Origin: Craspedostauros australis
Lineage: Eukaryota; Bacillariophyta; Bacillariophyceae; Mastogloiales; Achnanthaceae
NCBI GenBank assembly: GCA_026770025.1
Contig: JAMXDE010000004.1
Location: 682,001-746,000 of the forward strand
Direction of reading: 5' to 3'
Length of the DNA: 64,000 nt
Part shown: one piece after another, positions 51,400 through 60,573 of the stretch
Numbering within the stretch: the stretch's first letter is position 1
Layout: every line of letters starts with the position of its first letter
Program-made: the position numbers and the translations under genes
Notes under the pieces: generated by a model
The model's input: only the letters and a program-made list of their open reading frames with translations
Told to the model about the DNA's origin: nothing
Database searches by the model: none

Positions 51400-54033
51400 C
51401 TAATTGTTGTGATATCCTGCTTTCATGGAATGCTTTGGTGCGAGCAGATCTGCGCGAATCCCATGGGCGGTAGAACTTGAATGCTTGTGCGTCGTCAGTT
51501 GACCCTTGCGGTGCATCTCGTCGTACAGCCAACCAGGGATCTTTGCGTTCTTGTTCGTGCTGTGCTTGCCGGCATTGATATTGTCCCAGATGGCACTCTT
51601 GCTTGGTGCGTGGCGTGGTGTGGGGCTGGCCCACGATGCGTTGAGACCGCCGGTGGATGCCGTCGATGTGCCGCCCTGCAGGAAGCTGCTCATGCTGTTC
51701 TTGCTCGAGTTCTTCTCGATGCGCTGTGGGAGGTCGTTCATATCGTACAGGTTGCCACCGGATCGCTTGCGTCCCATGACCTTGCGCACGAGGACCTGGT
51801 TCTGGGTGATGTGCTGCTTCTTGATGACGTTGCCCTGCTGATCTGGGAGCTGGATGTGCTCGATCGGCGCTCCGAGCGACAACAGGCGTTGCTGAAGGTT
51901 GGAGATCGGTGCGAATAATCCTGCCTTCGCGTCGTTGCGGAAATCCTTTTCAATGTCGCTGAGGTCATCTTCGTCTTGCGCATCGGTCTTGAACTCGATG
52001 GAGCTGATCGGCAGTTTGTGGGCTTTTGCTTCCACCTTTCCGCGCTTGTGTGCGGTGTTGTTTTTATTGTTGCTACTGTTGATTCTGTGGTGTTGGCTGT
52101 GGCTCTTTTTGTTGCTGTTGTTATTGCCATGCCCACCAATGGCTCCGGAGTTGTCGACGTCGAACTTCGTCAATACCCGTCTTCCAGACTTGCTGCTCTG
52201 CTTGCCTCGCTTTTGCTTGTTCATGGTGGAGATGGACTTTTTGGAATGGCAGCTCTTGCTCATGCCGAAGTTTGGGGTGGAGTTGCGGCTGCGGCTGCGG
52301 CTGCGACTGTGATCGTGGCTGTGGCCAAGGAAGTGGTCGTGGCTGTGGGTGGTGGCGCTGAGCATCATGTTGTTCGTGGGCTTATCGAATGTCGTATTGA
52401 TATCGCTCACTGATGAGGACCTCTTCATCTTCCTCTTTGGCTTCTTTCCCCTCTTCGGTCCTCCCATGGTGACGGCAGTCATGTCACCGCTCTGGTTTCC
52501 AACGCTGTGATGATCGGAGGCATAGTGTCCATCGTTGGATCCGAAGGTGGCAGAAAATGTGGAATGAGAGCTGGGATGTGCCTGCAAGGCCTTCGGCTTG
52601 CCATGGTCGCCGCTGCGCTTGCTCTTGTCTTTCGAGCTGCTCTTCTTGCTGCTTTTCTTGGATTTCTTGGACTTCTTGCTCTTCTTCTTGGACTTTGATC
52701 TTGGTTCAGCGTCGTGATGGTCATCTTGGATGGAAACGGTTGTCGGTGCCGTCGCCGCCGTCCCCTCCGAGATCTCTGCCTGGATCAATGCCTGCAAGGC
52801 CGGAGAGAACTGGGATGGCGTTATGACATAGCGATCGCGAGATGGTTTCTTGGTCTTGTCGCCACTGCCATCGCTGGGCTCTTCCCGGCGACAGGTCGAC
52901 GGCTTGAGGAAGCGTTTGTAGCCTGGCCCTTCCTCTTCCTCTTCCTTCTCCTGGTCCTTTGTCCTGTGACCCTCATGCCCCGTGCCAGTGGCGTTGGCGT
53001 TGAAGTTCATGCTAGCGTTAGCATTGGCGCGGGGGTGTGGCTGGAACAATGCCTCCTCCTCGGGTTTCACTGCGAGGATGTACGAAGAGTCGTCGTCATC
53101 GCTGGTGATCCTGGAGTGCCTGTCTTGGCTGCTACGCTTGCTCTTCTTCTTGTCTTTCCTCTTCGTCTTCTTATCCTTGCTGCCGCGCTTGCTCTTCGAC
53201 CTGTCCTTGCTCTTGCTGCGGCGCTTGTTCTTGCTTTTGCGTTTGCTGCTGCTGCTGTCCTTGGCGTCAGCATCTGCGACCTCCATGATGTCCGTGTTGT
53301 ACGAATACTGGGCCAGGTCCTCCACGGTGCATTCCGCGAAGGACGGTTGCGAATGGTTGAGCGCCTCCTCCAAGGACATACTGTGATTTCCGGATTCGAG
53401 CTGCTGTTCCGCCAACAGCAGTTGCTCTGCGACGCGAGGATCGTCGGTTTGGACCATGATGCGGCCTCTGCTTCGAGTGCCTGGTGGGTGTTCACCACCA
53501 CCGGCCGTGGGAGACTCATTCTCCATCTCTACTTCTACCTCCATCTCTTCGTTGTCGCCATAGCTGTGGTTGTAGCTACGGCTGTGGCTGTGGCTGTGGC
53601 TATTGCTGTTGCTGTCGCTGTAGAAGACGGTGCCGCTTTCGCTGCTGCTGTAGCTCCCGGTGTAGCTACGGCTGCGACTGTTGGTGTAGCTGCGACTGTG
53701 GCTATCGTTGTGACTGTCGCTGTCTCTGTCTCTGCCATCGCTGCGGCTCCCACGGCTGGCCACCTCTTCGATGAAGTACGAAACATCGTCACTGTTCTCG
53801 GATTGGGCCTCAACGTCGCTGTCCATTTGAATGATGTGCACTATCTCGTCTCCCTCTGGATTGGAAGAAAATGAATCGATGGATCCGAAGGAGTCGGAGG
53901 AGCAGGAGAATGCCTCGTGGTCGAAGTTGATGTCCGAGTTGCTGCCGTGCGACTTGTTGCGAGATTTCTTTGCCAACTTGGACAGTGATGAGATGCTACC
54001 AATGGACATGCGTCGAACGACCTTGCGGATCAT
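51400..54033 (-). CDS. Ser/Lys/His-rich low-complexity protein, unknown function
   Basis: 877 residues from ATG 54033, single exon. I do not recognise it. The order is: basic N-terminus (MIRKVVRRMS) and Ser-rich acidic segment; Ser/His/Arg/Tyr repeats (about 100-160, SHSHSHSRSY); Lys/Ser/Arg tracts (about 265-310); Arg/Asp segment; Lys-Ser clusters (about 450-480, KKSKKSKKSKKSSKK); a second basic Ser/Arg stretch with GHSHDHSRSRSRSR (about 560-575); and a more ordered C-terminal 200 residues (IPGWLYDEMHRKGQL). No signal peptide or membrane segment is apparent, so although the Lys-Ser clusters resemble silaffin composition, secretion is not supported. SR-type nuclear or cytoskeletal scaffold roles are equally possible. 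Confidence 0.75.
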   Translation of the reverse strand: MIRKVVRRMSIGSISSLSKLAKKSRNKSHGSNSDINFDHEAFSCSSDSFGSIDSFSSNPEGDEIVHIIQMDSDVEAQSENSDDVSYFIEEVASRGSRSDGRDRDSDSHNDSHSRSYTNSRSRSYTGSYSSSESGTVFYSDSNSNSHSHSHSRSYNHSYGDNEEMEVEVEMENESPTAGGGEHPPGTRSRGRIMVQTDDPRVAEQLLLAEQQLESGNHSMSLEEALNHSQPSFAECTVEDLAQYSYNTDIMEVADADAKDSSSSKRKSKNKRRSKSKDRSKSKRGSKDKKTKRKDKKKSKRSSQDRHSRITSDDDDSSYILAVKPEEEALFQPHPRANANASMNFNANATGTGHEGHRTKDQEKEEEEEGPGYKRFLKPSTCRREEPSDGSGDKTKKPSRDRYVITPSQFSPALQALIQAEISEGTAATAPTTVSIQDDHHDAEPRSKSKKKSKKSKKSKKSSKKSSSKDKSKRSGDHGKPKALQAHPSSHSTFSATFGSNDGHYASDHHSVGNQSGDMTAVTMGGPKRGKKPKRKMKRSSSVSDINTTFDKPTNNMMLSATTHSHDHFLGHSHDHSRSRSRSRNSTPNFGMSKSCHSKKSISTMNKQKRGKQSSKSGRRVLTKFDVDNSGAIGGHGNNNSNKKSHSQHHRINSSNNKNNTAHKRGKVEAKAHKLPISSIEFKTDAQDEDDLSDIEKDFRNDAKAGLFAPISNLQQRLLSLGAPIEHIQLPDQQGNVIKKQHITQNQVLVRKVMGRKRSGGNLYDMNDLPQRIEKNSSKNSMSSFLQGGTSTASTGGLNASWASPTPRHAPSKSAIWDNINAGKHSTNKNAKIPGWLYDEMHRKGQLTTHKHSSSTAHGIRADLLAPKHSMKAGYHNN

Positions 54034-55393
54034 GTTGTGAGCGGGTTTTCGAAAGTTGCGAGAGCTTTGCGGAGTTGTTGCTGGTGTTGCTGGTGTTGCT
54101 GTGGTGGGAAGTGCGATTGCTGAGGCAGTCGGCTCGCAGGTTGTTGCAGTGATTGTTGCAGCTGGTGCTCTTTATGGTTTTATGAGACATACTGGCGATC
54201 CTTGGACGTCGGTCCCAAAGGGCGCAGCGCACGAAGCACTTTGGCTTCCTCTTCGCTGCATCATCTCACATCGCATCTCATTGTATTGCGTCGCATTGCG
54301 TTGTGCTGGCGGTCCATGGGCATAGAATGTTGCGAAACGCAATACCACAGCTATTATCTAAGCCATCGATGGCATGACATGGCCTGGCCGCGATGTGGCG
54401 ATGTGGCGAAGTGGAAAGTGGATGGGATATCAACGACCCTGATGCGGATGTTTTGGACATTACGGAACATATGCAAATGTGTGAGCGGCCATGACCCCCA
54501 AGATGTGCCGCCGACAACCTCCGCCTCCTTCGTTTGTTGTGCTTCGTTCCAACGGTGTGAGTTCAGGTGGCATCCATGACTTTTTCGGCACAGACGGAGA
54601 ATAAAATGAAACCGAAAAGGCGGACAAAATACCGGGATCGCACTGACGTGTTGAGATCTTTCGGATTGGATGCTGGCAAGAAGAGCGTGTCTTCTGCTCT
54701 GTCCATCATCGTAGCTCAGAGTATTACACATACTATGTATTCCGGCTTTCTCCCACGATCATTCAGGAAGTGCACCACATCTCGATCCGGTTGCCATCGT
54801 ACTCGGAAGAGGCTGAGACTCTCCCGCTTGTTGACTATACATATGGGAAGGTTCGATGACAGCGAACAATTCGTCATCAAGGAATGAATGATCGGAGAGG
54901 CTTCGAGATCTTGCATCCGATGCGGAACAATCTCCTCTCTATTGCATGGTATTGTATTGTAGAATAGAATATAATGTTTTATAATAGAATGTATGGCACA
55001 ATAGCTCGTCGAGTAGTTCTGACATTCAATATCATTACACGCTCTTGATAGGACCTGCAAGCCAACAAAACACATGCAGTAGGGATTCAAACCGAGCAGT
55101 CAAGGACGACGGGAATGGAAAGAAGAGCATTGCCAAAGGATACGAAAGCGTGATTCGAGCGTGCTGTGCAATTGGAAGCGTACTCAAGTTCAGTGCACGG
55201 CAGGGTGAGCTGAGACGCATCATCCAGCATGTCCGACGGCCTATGAAAGTCGTGACAGATAGGTCTAGTTTCGAAAAATGACGCAAGCACGTGTGTCTGT
55301 GGCGGGAGATGGACAAGTTGGAACAGAACGTGGTTGGACTATTTCCAAAAACATACATACTTGTACCAAAGATTATCCAGAAAGGCCAGAGCA
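54034..55393. other. Intergenic, no gene seen
   Basis: 1.36 kb upstream of the minus-strand Ser/Lys-rich gene and of the tRNA. TTGTTG(CTG) repeats lie at about 54075-54110, probably in the leader of the minus-strand gene. No plausible ORF; the AT-rich stretch at 54955-54995 is TATTG/AGAAT-rich. Confidence 0.5.
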
Positions 55394-55400
55394 GCAGAGA

Positions 55401-55411
55401 TGGTCTAGTTG
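55401..55411 (+). promoter_or_regulatory. Pol III A box of tRNA-Val
   Basis: TGGTCTAGTTG fits the A-box consensus TRGYNNARNNG within the D arm. Confidence 0.85.
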
Positions 55412-55445
55412 GTTATGACGCGGCTTTCACACAGCTGAGGTCCCG

Positions 55446-55456
55446 GGTTCGATTCC
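55446..55456 (+). promoter_or_regulatory. Pol III B box of tRNA-Val
   Basis: GGTTCGATTCC is an exact match to the B-box consensus GGTTCGANTCC in the T arm. Confidence 0.95.
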
Positions 55457-55470
55457 CGGTCTTTGTACTC

Positions 55471-55477
55471 TTTTTTT
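55471..55477 (+). terminator. Pol III T-run terminator
   Basis: Seven T residues, four bases after the tRNA 3' end. Confidence 0.9.
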
Positions 55478-56029
55478 GGATCTTGAGGCTCCTGACACAA
55501 CCGCCACCAGACAAGGCGCTTCCTTTTCGTCCACACTTGTCTTCTTGTGCTTGGATGAGCATCGAAGTTGATGGCGAGAGCACTTCACCGATGCATCGAA
55601 TGGAAGACTTTTCGCACGAACTGCTGGATTGGGCACATGTCAAACTTGTGTGACGATTTCTTGTTGCGAAAACGTCTATTTTACCTTCGATTTATGGCAT
55701 GGGGAGATCGGGCAGGAGGAAGGCAATGCTCCTATGGACGAAATCCGAACAATCCATTGCTTCCCTTTGGGTTCGGACATCATCTGCCAAAATGCCTTTC
55801 CCATGCAAGAGTACAAGTAAGAGTATGAGTACTATGTACGGTGATAGTACTAGTGCGATCGTGCTATGTAGGGATTCTTCCGTGTATCAAGACTGTTTGG
55901 ATCAGATTGCGCTCATGCATCCATCTATTCGTATTTGTAAAGTGCAGGTGGTGTCGTCGTGGTCGTGTTCGTACTCGTGCTCGTGCTCGTGTAATGCTGT
56001 GTGCCGATCTCCGTTGGAGCGCCTTCTCG
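55478..56029. other. Intergenic, no gene seen
   Basis: About 550 bp. A GTCGTG/CTCGTG repeat (GTTCGTACTCGTGCTCGTGC) lies at 55963-55992. No plausible ORF. Confidence 0.5.
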
Positions 56030-56707
56030 TCAATCCTGCACGGGAGCTTCATTCTCCTCCTCATTCAGGATCGCCAGAGCGTTGGTGATGATGGCGTGCA
56101 TCTTGGATCTGCTGATTCCGCGATGGCAACATGTCGCCGAAATCGCCTGGAATCGGAGCGCTGAGTGCGGCTCTCTCATCAAAGATGGATTGTTGGCGAT
56201 GCGGCTTGCGATGTGTCGTTCGATGTCGCGGTTGTTGGCGGTGATGGCGCCGTGAATGTTGGTTCCACCAGGCGTTGCTTGTTGCCGATGTTGCAGAAGC
56301 CATGACTGATGGATTCCGCGAACCGTGTGGGTTGCTGCTTGAACCGACGGCATCCACGTTGTGCCAGTACGAGTGTCATGGTCAGCCGCTGGATGGGGGG
56401 AGTCATGATTGATCCCATTGTGTGGAGCTTCGAATGTACTAGTATCCTCCACGGTATTCACATCGGCCGCGAGCGTGCTTGTGGATGGAAGTTGGCGCCT
56501 GGGCCGGCTTTCGTCAGAGCGTTCCAAATGCAATGGTCGGAACCGGACATTGAAGTTGGTGCTGCTTCTCCTGCCATTGCGGTGGGAGTCGCCAAGGGGG
56601 TTGTCGTTGTTGGTGTCGGCAATGGCATCAAAGTTGTTCCTGTGATCGCGCAACGGCCGGAGGCGGTGCAACGAGCAAGGCTTGGCTTCGACTTGGTTCG
56701 GTTTCAT
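56030..56707 (-). CDS. Possible small hypothetical protein
   Basis: 225 residues from ATG 56707, single exon. It is unrecognised. Composition is Asn/Asp/His/Arg-rich in the first 130 residues (NNDNPLGDSHRNGRR, DHDTRTGTTW), then more ordered with a likely helical C-terminus (AIITNALAILNEEENE). Support is only the ATG start, length, and protein-like composition with synonymous-looking codons. The opposite strand has a shorter overlapping frame (56309-56740) that is Val/Ala-rich and less convincing. Confidence 0.5.
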   Translation of the reverse strand: MKPNQVEAKPCSLHRLRPLRDHRNNFDAIADTNNDNPLGDSHRNGRRSSTNFNVRFRPLHLERSDESRPRRQLPSTSTLAADVNTVEDTSTFEAPHNGINHDSPHPAADHDTRTGTTWMPSVQAATHTVRGIHQSWLLQHRQQATPGGTNIHGAITANNRDIERHIASRIANNPSLMREPHSALRFQAISATCCHRGISRSKMHAIITNALAILNEEENEAPVQD

Positions 56708-57016
56708 GATGCTTGTTCTATTCGATGCAATGCGATATGATGTGGCGTTTTATGATGTGATGTGATTTGATTTGGAGCAGAGTGGCGTGTATTATCAGCA
56801 GTATGGGACGAGTCGAGTATCGTGCAATTCTGTGTGATGCTTCTTCGGTCGTTCGTTCGTTTGCTTGCTTGCTTGGGGTGATGTAGAAATGAGCGGGCCT
56901 GATTTTATGGCGATGTTCTGCGTCATGTGCGATGGCTAACAGAGATGGATGTTTGCTTGATGGATTCATCGATTGGCTGAACGAATGATCTGTACGGCGG
57001 CTGTGGTGCCCATGAA

Positions 57017-57085
57017 ATGTGGCCACACATCAAACAACCACAAAAGATGTGACCACACATCAAACGATCGCAAAAGATGTGACCA
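57017..57085. repeat. 30-bp tandem repeat, 2.3 copies
   Basis: The units at 57017-57046 and 57047-57076 differ at only three or four positions, followed by a partial third copy (ATGTGACCA). Confidence 0.85.
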
Positions 57086-57652
57086 AGCGTCGGCGGTCAG
57101 GACAGGCACGCAACACAAAGTCCATGGTGGTGAAAGAGTCGCAGGCATTCGGCGTTTCGGTCACCACCACAGGAACTTTTGTTGGGCAAGACATCACCAC
57201 TTCGCATCGCTCAAGAATTGGTTATTCTTTGTGTGTTTGTGATGGTGTTTTTGGAATTAACCTCTGCATCGAATGCACCTTCGAATCGTGAATGTCAGAC
57301 TGACGCACGATGACCACAGGACAACAAATGATACTGACAAAAATAGGTCTTAGAGGAAATGAAGACGCATGTGACACAGGAGAACGCTGCATCAGTCCAC
57401 GTCAACCAGCTCCGTGATCGCCCCGAGCACACACCAACAACAACGAACTCCTTCACTCCACATTTTCCGGGCACGAGCTGCTCCGTTGTGCGTGCGAAAC
57501 CAACAAATATGCTGATCGTGGCGTCTGTGGCGCTCAAGATGATGTCAGAATGAGCACGATGCCCAAGCCATCGCACCTGCGCCGTTTCGATCCACCAGTG
57601 CTCGTTGATTTGCGTTGGTTGTCGATGGTGTCACCACCATCACCACCACCAC

Positions 57653-57668
57653 AAGAGAGAGAGAGAGA
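57653..57668. repeat. (GA)n microsatellite
   Basis: A short GA run after a CACCATCACCACC stretch. Confidence 0.8.
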
Positions 57669-60335
57669 CCGAAGGGGGCTTTAGTTGCCGAAAGACAGCT
57701 TGGTCGCCAACGCAAGGGCCAACGAGATGTACCATACTCCTACTCGTATTATACGACTACCAAACCATACTCGTACCTACTGTGCGAGTATCGCTGTCAG
57801 TGCCGTGACTTTGCGATTGTAAAGAGAGTGAAAGATCGATTCGTCGTCCGGTGTCAGATGTTGATGCTGCGATTGGTGCGGGCAGAGCACGAGCAGCCTC
57901 GAGAATAGGTGGCGAGGAGCATCGAGGCGGACACAGAAGCACACATGTATGTGTGCGGGATGTTGACCGTGGTTCATACTGCCGATGCATGCTGTCTCTA
58001 TCTCGTAGAGTACAATATAATACAAGTTCCAACACACTGCTACGCCGCGGTGCTCGTTGCATCATAGGAACATGTGCCATGAACCACAGCTGGATCTGGG
58101 AGCCGCAAGCATGACCGATGTTTCGGATCATGGATCATCTTCTTTGTTTTGGTTTTGGTCACTCTTGGGGTGACGAGAGAGGGTTCCGATGCCAGAGAGA
58201 AGGATAGGGATGAGAGGATTCCAATGGAGTAGCGCCTGGCTCCCTTCACTCCTTCATTTGGCGCGTTTCGATCCGACAGCGTCACGATGCTGGCTACGAG
58301 CACGGAGATGATGCATTATCCTTCGAAAGATAAGCGCCCAAGCATCAGCAGCGCTTGGGTGGTTGTTCGTTGCTCGGTTGTTTCTTGTGTGAATGGCGAC
58401 CAAGAACCATTTGGGGGACAACCAAGCCCGGAACAGGATGGTTCGGCGTGCGCTTTTGGAAGCCTTCCGTCTCAGGGAATGAAAGCCGCTGGGGTGGGGG
58501 ACTCCGCCCAAGCCTTGTTGGTCATTGCATAAGAGCGACTACTCAGTGCCGCAAGTTGGTCTGCCAGGAGATTCGATCATCCATCTCCGACTCCTGTTCC
58601 TTTCTGGTCTCTCTCTCCCGCCTTTCGTCGTCGTCACCGCTGTCGTCGCCATCGTCGTTTTCACTTTCTGCACAGTTCCCTGTGTCCGTGGCTCGAGGAG
58701 ACGCAACGAAAGATGGATTGGTGAATTCTTGTACGCAATAATGGAGCGCAGCTTCTCCCACAGAGAAAAAGAGTCGCGCAACTCTTTGGGGGCCACAACG
58801 CAAAGAAGAAGCACACTATGCGGAAAAGCGGTGGCCCGACAGCGCCACGGTGATCTGCGCTGCGACCTGCTTGTACCCTGCAAGGCATAGGTACATCGCC
58901 GCAGACACCCATCATGCTTCGTGTATGGCACCATATATCCCTCCATGCCAGTAGATGGGCCCGGTCATTCCACCACAAGTTGTCACAAGACATGAGAAGT
59001 GCGCTGCGACAACCGCGTACGACTACTCTTGAGCACGTATCGAGAAGCGGCATTCTCATGAAAGTCGAGGGACAACGATCTTGGCATTCTTCCTTGCCGC
59101 TGCCCACACCATTTCGCACAGCAGCAGGATGGGTGACGCTCAAACGAGGGTTGGGCAGCGGAAAGCAAGGTCGTATCTTGGATGGTGTCTTGGTTGGAGT
59201 GATGGGGTGACAATGCTGGAACAATGAAGGCTGCATGCCCATCACCTCGGTTCGAATGAGGATACGTTCGGATTATCATTCTTGCGGCACGAGAAAGAGA
59301 ACACTTGAAAACACTCAAAATGAAGACTTTTCCAATAAAACACGTTTTCAAAAGCCAGTGTTCCTTTCTCCGTAAAAACGTTGTAAAACAATGATCTACC
59401 GCAACTCTTCTCTCAGTCACGTTGTTGCCATCCCACAGCAGAGCACCCCAGAGGACTCAACCCTGCCTGCAATTGCGATTCGGCCGTCATCAACTTGGAG
59501 AATAATGCAAGAGCTACCATAGTTAGAGGCAACCATGATGCTACGACACATAGTCTAGGTATGGCAGAATAGAGTATTCGGAGACCACAAGCACAGCCGC
59601 CATCACAACGCGGGACTACTCTCACACTCGGACAGATACTCCTGACGAAGATGATGTGGTTTCGCAGCGATGAAATACAAAAAGTGACATGGTTCTGATT
59701 GGTGTGGAAAAGCTGTCCAACGCCCAGCGCTGCTCCATCATTGCATGTGCGAAGCGCCGGTCGATGCGAAGAATGAAAGTGATTGCAAGTCCTGGCATTT
59801 TCGACGCAATGATCCCATCAGCCTTGTAGACAAATAAGTCCAGCGTGACATAGGCACTGCGACATCGCGGTAACGTCCGAAGGCAATGCCAGTGCTGGTT
59901 TCGTGCACTTGTGATTCCCAACGCACGTCCAACGGACCCACATGGAAGATTCAACTGCTTCGCGTACAATCACAGGGAGCCGCACGCTAAGTGAAATCGC
60001 CGGCGAGCCGGTGCCAAAAATTAGAAGTCACAAAAAGGCGCGGCTTCGCTGATTCCTCTCTCAAAGTTCGAGCACCCCGGTGGCAGAGAGCTGCGCCATG
60101 GCGATCATCACAAAACGGTCAACCGAAGGGCAGCGCCCAACGTTTGTCAGACGCCGCGATGGTCCTCGTTGTTGCGGGCGTTTGGATTTGAGGTGGGTGC
60201 ACTCTCACCAAATTCCAACCCCGATTCATTGCCATCAACCGTCATAGTCGGACTCGTCCTCGTCCTTGCACATGCCTCGAGGGAGCACTCCCACCACATG
60301 AGAGAAGCGTACTTGCACTCGCTGTTTGGCAACTC

Positions 60336-60403
60336 TACTCAATCCAACTCCATCCGATCCAACTCAATCCAATCCATCTCAACTCAATCCAATCCAACTC
60401 AAC
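60336..60403. repeat. Degenerate AATCCAACTC repeat
   Basis: About seven imperfect copies of a 5-10 bp unit (AATCC/AACTC), about 170 bp upstream of the next start codon. Confidence 0.7.
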
Positions 60404-60510
60404 ACATAATCGGACATTGCCATCTGTGTCATTGTTGACTTCCTGACCTCATCAAGCCAGACAACATCACCGGTATCATATTCTATCAAGACTAATCCAC
60501 TTCACAACCA

Positions 60511-60540
60511 CAGCTACAGCTACAGCTACAGCTACAGCTA
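60511..60540. repeat. (CAGCTA)5 tandem repeat
   Basis: Five perfect hexamers, then TTATAGAGTATAATATAATACC, immediately before the ATG at 60574. It may be in the leader or core promoter. Confidence 0.95.
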
Positions 60541-60573
60541 TTATAGAGTATAATATAATACCATTCAGCAACA

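Larger units (their letters stand above)
55394..55467 (+). tRNA. tRNA-Val (anticodon CAC)
   Basis: A full cloverleaf of 74 nt can be folded by hand. The acceptor stem GCAGAGA pairs with TCTTTGT (two G-T pairs), discriminator A. The anticodon stem CGGCT pairs with AGCTG (one G-T pair) around the loop TTCACAC, so the anticodon is CAC at 55428-55430 and reads GUG valine codons. The T stem CCGGG/CCCGG encloses TTCGATT. The D arm closes with GTC/GAC. No intron is present and CCA is not encoded, as usual for eukaryotes. Confidence 0.95.
56708..60573. other. Long intergenic region, no supported gene
   Basis: 3.9 kb with only short frames on both strands, none protein-like. It contains a 30-bp tandem repeat (57017-57085), a GA run (57653-57668), AT-rich patches around 58008-58025, and degenerate AATCCAACTC repeats plus CAGCTA repeats just before the next gene. 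An unannotated ncRNA cannot be excluded. Confidence 0.45.

Noticed and set aside
52714-53874. 386-codon plus-strand frame
   Set aside because: It is the antisense shadow of the Ser/Lys-rich gene; its hydrophobic Val/Ala/Leu content is the mirror of Ser/Lys/Arg codons.
51400-54033. Assignment as a silaffin
   Set aside because: Composition alone is similar; no signal peptide and no repeated silaffin unit is present.
59225-59245. GGTTCGAAT considered as a tRNA B box
   Set aside because: The T-stem and acceptor stem cannot be formed around it.
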